This document shows positions 1 through 9,048 of a stretch of DNA of 39,362 bases, piece after piece (positions within the stretch are counted from its first letter, which is position 1; each line of letters begins with the position of its first letter). The stretch spans positions 1 to 39,362 of the forward strand of contig CAMBPS010000027.1 of NCBI GenBank assembly GCA_945869675.1, written 5' to 3'. Under the pieces are notes generated by a model. It had not been told where the DNA came from, made no database searches, and saw only the letters and a program-made list of their open reading frames with translations. Origin of the DNA: Prosthecobacter debontii (GTDB lineage Bacteria; Verrucomicrobiota; Verrucomicrobiia; Verrucomicrobiales; Verrucomicrobiaceae). A program made the position numbers and the translations under genes.

Positions 1-113
1 ATTCCCCAGGCGGCGCTTCATTTTCATTGCATCCCGACTTTGTTTTTTGAAGTGCCCCACTCTAGATTCCTGGACTCGACACTAAACACTCCTTCCTACT
101 GACTTTCTCCATC

Positions 114-1691
114 GTGAAGCCCTATTATATCACCACCGCCATCGACTACACTAACGCGCCACCGCACATCGGTCACGCTTATGAAAAAGTGCTGGCAGAT
201 GTCATGGCTAGATATCAGCGCCTCTCTGGCAGAGAGGTGTTCTTTCTGACAGGCGTCGATCAGCACGGCCAGAAAGTACAAAAGAGTGCTGAAAAAGTCG
301 GGCTCAGTCCCCAATCCTTTGTGGACGGCATCACCAGCCATTTTACCTCATTGTGGGAAAAGCTGAATGTCCGCTATGATGGCTGGGCTGCGACCACGGA
401 TCCAAAACACAAGCGCGTGGTCCAAGCCATGCTGCAAAAGTTGCACGATGAAGGCCAGCTCTATAAACAAGGCTACACAGGCTTTTACAGCGTGCGCCAA
501 GAGCAATTCCTCACCGATAAAGAACGCGGCCCCGACGGCAAGTTTGGTGAAGAGTGGGGAGAAGTCGTCGAACTCGAAGAAGAAAACTGGTATTTTCGCC
601 TCAGTGATCATGTCGAGTGGCTCAAGACCTACATCAAAACGCATCCCGACTTCATCTTCCCAGCGCACCGGGCCAATGACGTGCTGAACGTCCTTGAAGG
701 AAAAGCTCAGGATCTCTGCATCAGCCGCCCCGTGGAGCGTCTCAGCTGGGGCATCCCGTTGCCGTTTGACGAGAACTTCGTGAATTTCGTCTGGTTTGAT
801 GCCCTTACCAACTACATCAGCTTTGCCGGATATCTGGCGGAAGAGTGTGGCAATGCAGACATGCCTGACTTTGCCAAGCTCTGGCCTTCGGAAGCACACG
901 TCATTGGCAAAGACATTCTCGTGCCAGCTCATGCCCTGTATTGGCCCATCATGCTTCACGCACTTGGTTTTAGTGACGAGCAGATTCCACGTCTCATCGT
1001 TCACGGCTGGTGGAATGTGAAGGGTAGCAAGATGAGCAAAAGCACCGGTAACGTGATCGATCCCAACGCCCTTGCGGATACCTTCACTGCCGACGGTCTG
1101 CGTTATTACGTGATGCGTGACATCGCTACGGGTTACGACGCGGATTTCAGCGATGAGCGGATCATCATGTCTTACAACAAAGAGTTGGCGGGTGGTCTGG
1201 GAAATCTGCTTAACCGCAGCATCAACATGGCGCAAAAATACCGCAATGGTTTGCTCGTGTCGGAAGGCTACGACGATGCCGAAAATGCTGCCTTACGCCA
1301 AACTGTGGCCGAAGCATTGCCTGCTTATCAGGAAAAGATGAATGCATGGGCTATCCATGACGGCATCGCTGCAGCCTGGAAGATTGTCTCTCATGCCAAT
1401 GCGTTTGTCGATAGCACCAAGCCCTTCTCCCTAGCCAAAGACCCTGCACAAGCGGTTCGTTTGGATAGCGTGCTCTATCACCTAGCGGAGGCCTTTGTGC
1501 ATGTGGCTGTTCTTTTAAATCCAATCATGCCCACGGCCATGGCTGCAGCCCGCGCCCAGATCGGCTGGGAGATGCCTCAAGGTTTCAGGCTTAGCGACCT
1601 GAAGTGGGGTATGCTGCCAAACGGCCACCAGCTTGGCATTCCCGTGCCTCTCTTCCCCCGTCTTGAGATCGAAGTGCCTCCAGCAGTGTGA
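114..1691 (+). CDS. metG: Methionyl-tRNA synthetase, short form without zinc knuckle
   Basis: This cytoplasmic class I aminoacyl-tRNA synthetase charges tRNA(Met) with methionine using ATP. The 525-residue product has the HIGH signature at residues 18-21 (PPHIGHAYEK) and the KMSKS loop at 306-310, followed by an anticodon-binding helical region to about residue 505. It starts with GTG at 114, and no longer in-frame start fits the conserved N-terminus. The connective-peptide region (about residues 123-165) has none of the paired cysteines that bind zinc in E. coli-type MetRS. The C-terminal EMAP/Trbp111-like tRNA-binding domain is also absent, so this is the compact form. No Shine-Dalgarno sequence is obvious upstream. 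The two small genes downstream run in the same direction. Identification is very secure. Confidence 0.97.
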   Translation: MKPYYITTAIDYTNAPPHIGHAYEKVLADVMARYQRLSGREVFFLTGVDQHGQKVQKSAEKVGLSPQSFVDGITSHFTSLWEKLNVRYDGWAATTDPKHKRVVQAMLQKLHDEGQLYKQGYTGFYSVRQEQFLTDKERGPDGKFGEEWGEVVELEEENWYFRLSDHVEWLKTYIKTHPDFIFPAHRANDVLNVLEGKAQDLCISRPVERLSWGIPLPFDENFVNFVWFDALTNYISFAGYLAEECGNADMPDFAKLWPSEAHVIGKDILVPAHALYWPIMLHALGFSDEQIPRLIVHGWWNVKGSKMSKSTGNVIDPNALADTFTADGLRYYVMRDIATGYDADFSDERIIMSYNKELAGGLGNLLNRSINMAQKYRNGLLVSEGYDDAENAALRQTVAEALPAYQEKMNAWAIHDGIAAAWKIVSHANAFVDSTKPFSLAKDPAQAVRLDSVLYHLAEAFVHVAVLLNPIMPTAMAAARAQIGWEMPQGFRLSDLKWGMLPNGHQLGIPVPLFPRLEIEVPPAV

Positions 1692-1746
1692 GGTGCTTGG
1701 CAGATACCAGAGACCTCAGTGCCCCTCTTTCCAAACGTTCTGTAGC

Positions 1747-2025
1747 ATGACAAAACTCCTGCTCATTCTCATCATTCTCGCAGGTGCTTTGATGCTGACC
1801 AATCCAAATGAAGCGGACTATCGCGAGTATGTCCGGCAGAAGGAGGGTCTGGCAGGTTCTGTCGGTCTTGTGGTAGCGGATCTGATCGCGAGCGGCCCTC
1901 AAGGTGGCATCCGGCGTGAGAATTTTATTTTTGCCAGCCGCTTTTCCATGGGCGGAGATGGGCTGCTGCCGCGCGCAACCCTGGCTTGGGGAATTGGCAA
2001 ACAGTTTATCGACAACCAAGACTGA
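1747..2025 (+). CDS. Small protein with N-terminal membrane helix, unknown function
   Basis: A 92-residue protein begins at ATG 1747. An N-terminal hydrophobic stretch (residues 3-17) is followed by TNPNEADYREY and a soluble remainder. The frame is open farther upstream, to 1633, but that part overlaps metG and has no export-like character, so ATG 1747 is preferred. The hydrophobic anchor followed by a TNPxxxxYxxY pattern recalls small DUF4359-type proteins; this is from memory and uncertain. The stop codon TGA (2023-2025) shares its last base with an ATG of the next gene, which suggests translational coupling. No function can be assigned. Confidence 0.75.
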   Translation: MTKLLLILIILAGALMLTNPNEADYREYVRQKEGLAGSVGLVVADLIASGPQGGIRRENFIFASRFSMGGDGLLPRATLAWGIGKQFIDNQD

Positions 2026-2402
2026 TGATGACTTTAGAGATGAACTTGTTACCCACCTTCCTAGCAGCAGCTGATGCGATGCAGAATCCGCCCTTTTTAG
2101 TGTTATCTTTTGGCCTCACAGGACTGTGTGCGGTGATCTCAGGAGGGCTGCTGCTTTTTGTGCCTTCGAAGTATCTGATCGGTTGGCGCATTGCCCTGAC
2201 AGGCTTCCTGTTTGCCATTTTACCAGCCTACACGGCTTGCTATTTGTATAGCCAGGGCTTTGTGCCTGAGTCGATGATCGCCAAAGGGGCATCAAAGCCT
2301 CAATTTCCAGGTTTGATTGTTCCACTTCTACCGTTGGTCCTTAACAGCTTGCTGCTCATTGCGCATCGCAAGGCAACGAAGACCGCGACGACAGCTGCCT
2401 AG
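2025..2402 (+). CDS. Small integral membrane protein, unknown function
   Basis: A 125-residue protein with about three to four hydrophobic segments: around residues 20-45 and 50-72, and a third from about 95 to 118 before a basic, Ala/Thr-rich tail. It can start at ATG 2025 (TGATG overlap with the upstream stop), ATG 2028 or ATG 2040. ATG 2025 is chosen because of the overlap. The stop codon TAG (2400-2402) overlaps the stop of the convergent L,D-transpeptidase gene within the palindrome CTAG at 2399-2402. I do not recognise the family. Confidence 0.7.
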   Translation: MMTLEMNLLPTFLAAADAMQNPPFLVLSFGLTGLCAVISGGLLLFVPSKYLIGWRIALTGFLFAILPAYTACYLYSQGFVPESMIAKGASKPQFPGLIVPLLPLVLNSLLLIAHRKATKTATTAA

Positions 2403-3373
2403 TTGCCGTTCCAGTAGAGAGTCTGACCAGGTTTTGGCTTGGTGGCTTTTTTGCTACGGGTCTTTTGCGTCAATGGCAGCGGCTTCGGCGTCGCCGTGAC
2501 GATGGCTTGAGGCCTGATCTTGCGTTCTGGCGTAGACGCTGGCGATGCTGGTTCTAGCCGTGGCTGTTGAGGCGTGACCGTTTTGGCTGCGACGGGTTTC
2601 TCGGTATTAGGGAGTCTTAGACTGGCAAACCAAGTCCAGTCGCTATCCTTTGCCTTTGCCTTGGCTATAGCCTTGGGTGCTTTTGGCAGCTTCGGAGTTT
2701 CGGAGGTCTTGGACTCCTGTGTCTCTGCTGGTTTGGCTTTGGTTTCAAAGCTAATGATTGGCGCAACCTCTGGTGCGGGCTTCAGGTTGGCTAGGCCCGC
2801 GTGGTCTTTGATCTCTACCGGTGTGCCTTCTGGAGTGGCCGAGAAGAACAGAGCTGCCATGGTGCCGGGCAAGCGGATGCAGCCGTGGGAAGCTGGGTAT
2901 CCGGGCAGGTAGCCGCGATGCATGCCAATCGGCCCATTGATGCGCATGAAGAACTGCATTTCAGCACCGACAAAATGGGTGCCTGGGGGTTTGGGGTCCA
3001 CCCTCACGTCGACATCTTCGACAACGATGTTGCCGGCTTCATCGCAATAGGCCCCATACCAGCTGGATCGGTGATCCGGATCTTTTTCCGTGATCTTGTA
3101 GGTTCCGGCATGCGTGGAGAACCCCTCCTTGCCAGAAGAGATAGGAGAGATGCCCACGGGTTGATCATTCCTGAATAGGGCCACACGCTGCTCCTCCAGG
3201 CTGATGACGATTTTGGAGTTTCCTTCAGTAGGGCCATGAGTCCACCAAGCATCTTCAGGTAAGCTGCTTTTTACCACGTCCTTTTTGGGCAGCAGGCTAC
3301 AATTTGCCAGAATGACGAAGCTGGTCATGGCCAAGGAAAGTCGGCAAAGAAACGGGAGATTCGTGAAATGCAT
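2399..3373 (-). CDS. Lipoprotein L,D-transpeptidase (YkuD domain)
   Basis: This is probably a periplasmic enzyme that forms 3-3 cross-links in peptidoglycan or attaches proteins to it. The N-terminus has a signal segment ending in the lipobox LANC (Cys25). The YkuD domain spans about residues 52-190, with the signature MHRGYLPGYPASHGCIRL: His152, Ser162, His163, the nucleophile Cys165, and Arg167. Residues 200-324 form a low-complexity Pro/Lys/Ala-rich tail of unknown role, possibly wall-associating. The gene lies downstream of alr on the same strand with about 150 bases between them. Its start at ATG 3373 keeps the whole signal peptide. The stop codon overlaps that of the convergent membrane-protein gene. 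Confidence 0.92.
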   Translation of the reverse strand: MHFTNLPFLCRLSLAMTSFVILANCSLLPKKDVVKSSLPEDAWWTHGPTEGNSKIVISLEEQRVALFRNDQPVGISPISSGKEGFSTHAGTYKITEKDPDHRSSWYGAYCDEAGNIVVEDVDVRVDPKPPGTHFVGAEMQFFMRINGPIGMHRGYLPGYPASHGCIRLPGTMAALFFSATPEGTPVEIKDHAGLANLKPAPEVAPIISFETKAKPAETQESKTSETPKLPKAPKAIAKAKAKDSDWTWFASLRLPNTEKPVAAKTVTPQQPRLEPASPASTPERKIRPQAIVTATPKPLPLTQKTRSKKATKPKPGQTLYWNGN

Positions 3374-3523
3374 AACGAAGCTGCATCAAAGCGCGAACCA
3401 GACAAAACGTCGAGCGCGTTTTTGGACCCAGGCAGCAGTGCTGGGAAACGGCGCTGCTTGAAGTCATGGGTATTAATGAGAGCCTATGAAACGCTGAACT
3501 CAAAGTTCAACCTCCCGACTAAC

Positions 3524-4654
3524 TTAACAGAGATACACTCTTGGGACGCGGCTATTGATATGGGTCAGGATCTCATAGGAGATGGTTCCTGCCCATGCGG
3601 CTAATGCATCGGCGGAGAGGCTATCCCCCAGCAGGATGACTTCATCCCCATTGTAGGCGGTGCCCCACTCGAGATTCACCATGAGCTGATCCATGCAGAC
3701 ACGGCCGACGACGGGGTGACGTTGTCCACGGATGATGACTTCAGCCTTGTTCGAAAGGATGCGGAAATAGCCGTCCCCATAGCCTACTGGCACAGTCACC
3801 AGTCGAACGGCATGATCAGTCTGCCAGGTGCTACCATAGCTGACAGGTGTGTTAGAATGAAGCACTTTAAAATAAACGACACGACTTTTCCAAGTGAGCG
3901 CGGGTTTGACCACGACGCTGCGCAAGCAATCTGCGCTGGGGTAGTAGCCGTAAAGCATGATGCCAGGCCGCACGAGATCGAGATGACTTTCGGGCAGCTG
4001 CAAAATGGCGGCACTGTTAGCGATATGCCGCAGGGGCATGGGGAGCCCGCGTTTTTCGTAAAAAGAGCAGACGTCCAAAAAGCGCTGTAGCTGCAAGCGT
4101 GCATGGCCGAGATCAGCGGAGTCTGCATTGGCAAAGTGGGAGTAGATGCCCTCTACCATGATCTGTGGGCAGTGCAGGCTTGCTTCTAGCAGACGATCCG
4201 CACTGTAGTAATGAATGCCGATGCGCTCCATGCCAGTGTCGATCTTCAGGTGCACTCTGGCCGTGACACCCAGGGTAGCCGCTGCTTGATCAATGAGATG
4301 CAACTTATCGACGGACGAGGTGGTGATGGTGAGATCATGTTTGAGGAACAAAGGAATCTGCTCACTAACGATGCCGCCCATGACAAGGATGGGTGCCGTG
4401 ATGCCTGCTTGACGCAAAAGGATGCCCTCCTCATAAAGCGCCACGCCCAGATAATCCGCTCCTTTTGCCAGAAGATGCGTGGCTACGCGGATCAGTCCGT
4501 GGCCATAAGCATTGGCTTTGACGATGGCCATGACTTTGGTTTCTCCTACCTGTTGGCGGACCGCGGTCATATTCGCTGCCAATTGCGCCAGATCTACCAC
4601 GACATGCGTCGGGCGGACGGTGTCGTCATCGGGGCAAAGGGTATCTGGCATCAT
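3524..4654 (-). CDS. alr: Alanine racemase
   Basis: This PLP-dependent enzyme interconverts L- and D-alanine and supplies D-Ala for peptidoglycan. Starting at ATG 4654 it has 376 residues, a normal length. The frame stays open to a TTG at 4693, which would add 13 residues of no recognisable character. The PLP lysine is Lys46 in VKANAYGHG. The second catalytic base is Tyr273 in SYGSTW, in the C-terminal beta domain. The substrate-binding pattern GMERIG and the C-terminal SYEILTHINSRVPR fit the family throughout. It sits between an exported ceramidase-like gene, about 90 bases upstream, and the L,D-transpeptidase gene, so an envelope-related cluster is likely. Confidence 0.97.
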   Translation of the reverse strand: MMPDTLCPDDDTVRPTHVVVDLAQLAANMTAVRQQVGETKVMAIVKANAYGHGLIRVATHLLAKGADYLGVALYEEGILLRQAGITAPILVMGGIVSEQIPLFLKHDLTITTSSVDKLHLIDQAAATLGVTARVHLKIDTGMERIGIHYYSADRLLEASLHCPQIMVEGIYSHFANADSADLGHARLQLQRFLDVCSFYEKRGLPMPLRHIANSAAILQLPESHLDLVRPGIMLYGYYPSADCLRSVVVKPALTWKSRVVYFKVLHSNTPVSYGSTWQTDHAVRLVTVPVGYGDGYFRILSNKAEVIIRGQRHPVVGRVCMDQLMVNLEWGTAYNGDEVILLGDSLSADALAAWAGTISYEILTHINSRVPRVYLC

Positions 4655-4743
4655 GGAGCCGGAAGAGATGCCAGCATGGCGAGGTGTTGGCAAGGAACGA
4701 GTACAGTGCCCAAAGGCAGGCAGGCAGGGAGATCGAGAACGAC

Positions 4744-6129
4744 CTACTTGATGCGATAGCCTGCCGGAATCAGTTCACGAACGCTGTGGACGATGATCTC
4801 CTCGATCCCGCTCGCGAATCGATTTGGCCGACCATAATAAACCATGGCACCGCCTGCCTCGTAGCCGCCTTCTTCCCAGACGCGTTGAGAGGGGATGTAG
4901 CAGGGCACATCATTGGTGTAGGCGTTTACCCAGGTGCGCGTGGGATCATTTTCTTTTTTGAATCGCAGGCTGTAATCCACCACCACCTCGCCTGGTAGAT
5001 TGATGGTTAGCAGACTCTCTCCAAAGGACCAGACTTGAAGGGCGTAGGGCAGAGCTGCAGGCACGTTTTTGGCCTCAGCCAATGCCAGAAAATGCCGAGC
5101 ATGCATGGCTGTCTGTGGGTTTTTATCCAGTGTCCGTTGACGCCAAGTCGGAACATCTGGAAGGGTATCAAAGGGCAGCATCACTTCCTTTTTGGAGCAG
5201 CTCACGGGCCCGACAATAGGCCGCATGGGTAGGTTGATCAGCCGTACGGTTTCCTTCGCAATGCTAACCCCATGAGAGATGGCGAAAGGCAACTCTCGGC
5301 GTGGATTGGGATTCTGATCAGCTCCGCAGCCAATGGCGGTCATCGCAATGACGTCAGGGAAGCGCAGTTCCAGTTCCTTCTGTGCGTATCCTGCCCAGTC
5401 AGGATGCGTTTGATTGATCGCCAGAGTGGTGCAGTAGCAGGCGTAACTGGTGAAGAGTGCCAGCAGTTTACCCTCTGGACTGGTGATACGCATGACGGGC
5501 AAACTGTGATCTCTAACTCCTGCGTAATTGGGTTGATTGACATAGCCTGACTTGGTCGGAAGACGCCGATTCAGGGCAAACATGGCCTTTCCCACCTCCC
5601 AATCTAGTGCGGCTGATTGCTGAGCATTCAGAGCTACGATGACCACCTCGGTCATTTTCCGTATGAGTTCTTCAGCGTAGCGATGGATATGTTCCTGCTC
5701 GGTTTCGGTAAGGTCTTTGCCGAATAGAAACGGTAACATGCCCGGCAGCATCGGGGCGCAATGCGTGTGGCTAGAGTGCAGGGAAAAGCGTGCATCGGCA
5801 ATCTTCCACCCTGCTTGTTTGATGTTCTTTAACACCGCATCACGCATGGCTGCGGGCACCCCGCAATTATCTACGGTCAGAATGACCAGGGGCTCATCTT
5901 CTCTCCAGGTCAAAGCTAGCGCTTTGGCATGCAACTCGACAGAGGTGCCCTCATGCTCTGTTGTGCGGCTTCCGTAACCACTGAGCCGCACGGGATGATT
6001 TGGGGTGATGTCAATTTTAGCCGCTCCTGCACGCCAGGATGCTAGGCAAGTGCCTGCACACAGCAGCTCAGCCATGGCTAGGATCATCATTCCAGCCCTT
6101 CGGTCACTGAAGATTGAATGCGCGGACAT
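4744..6129 (-). CDS. Exported neutral/alkaline ceramidase-like hydrolase
   Basis: A 461-residue protein begins with a signal peptide (hydrophobic core about residues 14-30). The mature part starts WRAGAAKIDITPNHPVRLSGY, the hallmark of the neutral/alkaline non-lysosomal ceramidase N-terminal domain. The zinc-binding region HSSHTHCAPMLPG follows at about residues 117-129. Later, GCGADQNPNPR occupies the place where bacterial ceramidases carry their nucleophilic serine (GDVSPN type). The protein is shorter than classical ceramidases (about 650 residues) and lacks the C-terminal domain. This short form is common in Planctomycetes and Verrucomicrobia, and its true substrate is not established. 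It is probably the first gene of a minus-strand cluster with alr. Confidence 0.85.
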   Translation of the reverse strand: MSAHSIFSDRRAGMMILAMAELLCAGTCLASWRAGAAKIDITPNHPVRLSGYGSRTTEHEGTSVELHAKALALTWREDEPLVILTVDNCGVPAAMRDAVLKNIKQAGWKIADARFSLHSSHTHCAPMLPGMLPFLFGKDLTETEQEHIHRYAEELIRKMTEVVIVALNAQQSAALDWEVGKAMFALNRRLPTKSGYVNQPNYAGVRDHSLPVMRITSPEGKLLALFTSYACYCTTLAINQTHPDWAGYAQKELELRFPDVIAMTAIGCGADQNPNPRRELPFAISHGVSIAKETVRLINLPMRPIVGPVSCSKKEVMLPFDTLPDVPTWRQRTLDKNPQTAMHARHFLALAEAKNVPAALPYALQVWSFGESLLTINLPGEVVVDYSLRFKKENDPTRTWVNAYTNDVPCYIPSQRVWEEGGYEAGGAMVYYGRPNRFASGIEEIIVHSVRELIPAGYRIK

Positions 6130-6335
6130 AGAATTAGTCTGCTCAGAATGAATGGTTCACAACAAGAAATCATTGCGGTTTAATCCTGACCTAAATCCAT
6201 ACTATAAGAACTCCGAAAAAGTTCAGACTTTTAGTTGGACTCCTTTAATGTAATCTCGGTTACCTGTTTCCATTTCAGAACTAAACCATGAAAAAATGCA
6301 ATGGAACCACGGCCTGCGTCGTCTGAGCATTCTCC

Positions 6336-8522
6336 ATGAAATCGTCCAAGCCCCGTGCCCCACATCGCCCGCCACCCACCGAGTCACGTTGGGGACGCTT
6401 ACGACGACTGGCGCTGATGAGTCTGATGGGGTGCAGTCTGCTAGCTACAGTGGCCGCGGCAGTCGTCATCAGTATCTACTCGCAGATGGCCAAAAAGTAT
6501 GATCTCACGCAACTCGGTAAGATGCCAGAGCGCACCATGGTCATGGATTCGCAGGGTGAGGTGCTGGGCCGCATGTATGGCGAGAACCGTATCGTGGTGC
6601 CTTTCAGTCAGATCTCTCCCCATTTTATCCAAGCGCTGCTGGCCCGCGAAGATAGCCGCTTTTACAATCATGGCGGTATCGACTATGTGGGCGTGGCGCG
6701 TGCTTTTGTGCGGAATATCAAAGATGGCCGCGTGGTGCAGGGAGCCAGCACGATCACCATGCAGCTGGCGCGTAACAGTTACCCCGACCTCAATGACCGC
6801 TCTTTTCACCGCAAGATACTGGAGATGATGCTAGCACGCCGGATTGAAAAGGCCTGGAGCAAGAATCAGATCCTCGAGCACTACGTGAATCGCATCTTTT
6901 TTGGCACAGGTCTTTATGGCATTCAGCGTGCTAGTCAGGTGTATTTTGGCAAGCACGCCAGTCAGCTTAATTTAAGTGAGAGCGCCATGATCGCAGGGAT
7001 CATTCGCAGCCCCGTGCGTTTTTCTCCGTTTCGAAATTTCGAAGGTGCCACCAAAGAACGTGATGATGTTCTGAAACGCATGTTACAGACTAAAGTGATC
7101 ACCGAGGAGGAAGAATTGGCTGCTCGTTATTCAGACATCGTGCTACGTGCGCAGCCTCTTTTCCAAAGCCAAGGCGACTATGCCCTAGATGCCGTCAAAC
7201 GAGATCTCGATGGTCTATTGGAAGATCATGAGATCGAAGATGGCGGTCTGCTGGTCTACACCACACTGAGTAAGGAGCTGCAAACGACTGCTGAAGCTTC
7301 TGTGGAAAAACGCCTCTCTGCGGTGGAGAATCTGCCTGGCTATAAGCACCCTAGCAAAGCCAACTTTGATGCCACCTGGGATAATGCGCAGGAACTGACC
7401 TCCACCCCCTATTTGCAGGGCGCACTTATGGTCATGGATAATGCCACTGGCGGTATTTTAGCGCTCGTTGGCGGACGTGATTATCGGCAAAGTAAATACA
7501 ATCGTGCCACACAGGGCCAGCGGCAGATTGGTTCCACGGTGAAGCCCTTTGTCTATGCCTCAGCCATCGCCAGTGGTTTCCTTCCTGGCACTTTGATTGA
7601 TGACGCCCCTTTAAAACGTGGCGAGATCGAGGACGCCGACCCTGGTTGGAATCCGCAGAACTCTGATGGTAAATTTCTCGGCCAACAAACCCTCACTTCA
7701 GGCCTGGTTCAAAGCCGGAATACCATGACCATTCGCGTCGGCAACTTTGCCGGACTGGATCGCGTTTTGAATACCCTTGGAGATGCCGGCATCGGCAACC
7801 ATCTCACCCGAACACCCCAGGTCTTCATTGGTAATCTGGGCGGCAACCCGAAAGAGCTGACCAGCGCTTTCAGCATCTTCCCTAATGAAGGCGTCCGCCG
7901 TCGCCCCTTTCTCATTGATCGCATCACTGACAAAGCGGGAAACATTCTTTACAGCACAGGCATCATCGAAGTGGAGGTGATCACTCCCGGCGTGGCCCAT
8001 CTCATGCGCCGTATCCTCAGTCAGGTCATGGAGAAGGGTACGGCTGCCAGCGTGCGCTCACAGCATGGATTCAAAGAAACCGGTGGGGGTAAGACCGGCA
8101 CCACGAATGACTACAAAGACGCTTGGTTTGCCGGTTACACAGACCGTGTCAGTTGCGGCGTATGGGTCGGCTTGGATAAACCCCAAACTATCATTGATGA
8201 GGGCTACGGCAGTCGTCTTTCCATACCCATTTGGGCAGACGTCATGAAAAAAGCGGTCGAACTCGGTTACATCCCTCCTGGGCCACGCACAGAGCCGCCA
8301 TTGACCCAAGTCGCCCTCTGTCGCCTCAGTAGCCAACTCGCCACGCCCATGTGTCGGGCCAATGGCAGCGCCTATGAAGACAAGCTACCCTATGAACTGA
8401 TTCCCCAAGGCTTCTGCAATTCTCATCAAAACGCCCTCGCTCAACCGTCCCAGGACATGCGTCAATCGCGTGATTTCCTAGGTCCAGGTCTCTGGGATCG
8501 CGTGAGAGGTTGGTTCCAGTGA
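6336..8522 (+). CDS. Bifunctional penicillin-binding protein, class A (PBP1A type)
   Basis: A membrane-anchored enzyme that polymerises and cross-links peptidoglycan. The 728-residue protein has a basic cytoplasmic N-terminus and one transmembrane helix (about residues 26-48). A GT51 glycosyltransferase domain follows, with catalytic Glu105 in REDSRFYNHGG and the pattern GASTITMQLARN at 136-147. The transpeptidase domain carries all three motifs: Ser400-T-V-Lys403, SRN at 460-462, and KTGT at 586-589. All catalytic residues are intact. The C-terminal 100 residues are less conserved and contain several cysteines. The gene is divergent from the ceramidase-like gene across a 206-base AT-rich region. 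It probably works with the nearby alr and L,D-transpeptidase products in wall synthesis. Confidence 0.95.
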   Translation: MKSSKPRAPHRPPPTESRWGRLRRLALMSLMGCSLLATVAAAVVISIYSQMAKKYDLTQLGKMPERTMVMDSQGEVLGRMYGENRIVVPFSQISPHFIQALLAREDSRFYNHGGIDYVGVARAFVRNIKDGRVVQGASTITMQLARNSYPDLNDRSFHRKILEMMLARRIEKAWSKNQILEHYVNRIFFGTGLYGIQRASQVYFGKHASQLNLSESAMIAGIIRSPVRFSPFRNFEGATKERDDVLKRMLQTKVITEEEELAARYSDIVLRAQPLFQSQGDYALDAVKRDLDGLLEDHEIEDGGLLVYTTLSKELQTTAEASVEKRLSAVENLPGYKHPSKANFDATWDNAQELTSTPYLQGALMVMDNATGGILALVGGRDYRQSKYNRATQGQRQIGSTVKPFVYASAIASGFLPGTLIDDAPLKRGEIEDADPGWNPQNSDGKFLGQQTLTSGLVQSRNTMTIRVGNFAGLDRVLNTLGDAGIGNHLTRTPQVFIGNLGGNPKELTSAFSIFPNEGVRRRPFLIDRITDKAGNILYSTGIIEVEVITPGVAHLMRRILSQVMEKGTAASVRSQHGFKETGGGKTGTTNDYKDAWFAGYTDRVSCGVWVGLDKPQTIIDEGYGSRLSIPIWADVMKKAVELGYIPPGPRTEPPLTQVALCRLSSQLATPMCRANGSAYEDKLPYELIPQGFCNSHQNALAQPSQDMRQSRDFLGPGLWDRVRGWFQ

Positions 8523-8523
8523 T

Positions 8524-8916
8524 CTAGTGCTGCTGCGTGGCGTAAGGATACCAGCGTCCATGAGACCACTGACCCTGCGGTTGTTGCTGCGGATAAGTCG
8601 GTGCATGCTGCTGCAGTTGCGGATACGCCTGTTGGGGATAGCCCTGCTGCGGGTAGGCCGCTTGGTGATAAGACTGCCTGACTTGCTGCTGCGGATACTG
8701 GGGTGCATAGGGCGGCTGTTGCTGGATGGGCCGATTCATCGCCTGCAGCCCTGATTGCGTAAAACCTCCTGTTGCCCGCACAGTGCTTGACGCCATGCCA
8801 CCCCCCGCTTTGAGACCAGCACCAGCTAGGCTACCCGCTGTCCACAGAGGAATCGTAACCAGAGAGCACTGAGTGAGTCCGAAACAAAGACAGATCGAGC
8901 CGAAAAGGGAACGCAT
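8524..8916 (-). CDS. Small Gln/Pro/Tyr-rich lipoprotein
   Basis: Starting at ATG 8916 the product has 130 residues. A hydrophobic signal segment ends at the lipobox-like LTQC (Cys17 with this start). Next is a Gly/Ala-rich stretch (TAGSLAGAGLKAGGGMAS). The C-terminal half is low-complexity, dominated by YPQQ-type repeats, and ends QGQWSHGRWYPYATQQH. The frame is open upstream to 9018, but those extra residues would bury the signal peptide. An intermediate ATG at 8952 is also possible. The sequence suggests a surface or periplasmic lipoprotein; no function is known to me. Confidence 0.7.
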   Translation of the reverse strand: MRSLFGSICLCFGLTQCSLVTIPLWTAGSLAGAGLKAGGGMASSTVRATGGFTQSGLQAMNRPIQQQPPYAPQYPQQQVRQSYHQAAYPQQGYPQQAYPQLQQHAPTYPQQQPQGQWSHGRWYPYATQQH

Positions 8917-9004
8917 GGCGGATAATCTAATCGCAAATGCCCATTTTGTCATCGGAGAGCCATAACATGCAACCATAGTTCTGCCAAAAACACATTCTAC
9001 GAAA

Positions 9005-9048
9005 AATAGCATTGACAAATAGGCTAGTATTTAGGTAATAATGCTATT
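9005..9048. promoter_or_regulatory. Perfect 9-bp inverted repeat enclosing the promoter of the giant gene
   Basis: AATAGCATT at 9005-9013 is the exact reverse complement of AATGCTATT at 9040-9048. The two arms sit on the -35 and -10/start region of the predicted promoter, as expected for a repressor or a looping operator. Observed directly; the regulatory role is inferred. Confidence 0.5.
9012..9041 (+). promoter_or_regulatory. Predicted sigma-70 type promoter of the giant surface-toxin gene
   Basis: A consensus -35 TTGACA (9012-9017) is followed after 18 bases by TAATAA (9036-9041). The ATG is at 9084, leaving a 5' untranslated region of roughly 35 bases. The region is strongly AT-rich. Confidence 0.55.

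Noticed and set aside
348..1235. Open frame of about 295 codons on the minus strand opposite metG
   Set aside because: It lies entirely opposite a securely identified gene, has no recognisable domains, and is explained by metG codon usage.
6215..6245. Hairpin AAAAGT-TCAG-ACTTTT upstream of the penicillin-binding protein gene
   Set aside because: The six-base A/T-rich stem is too weak and common in AT-rich spacers to support a terminator or operator call.
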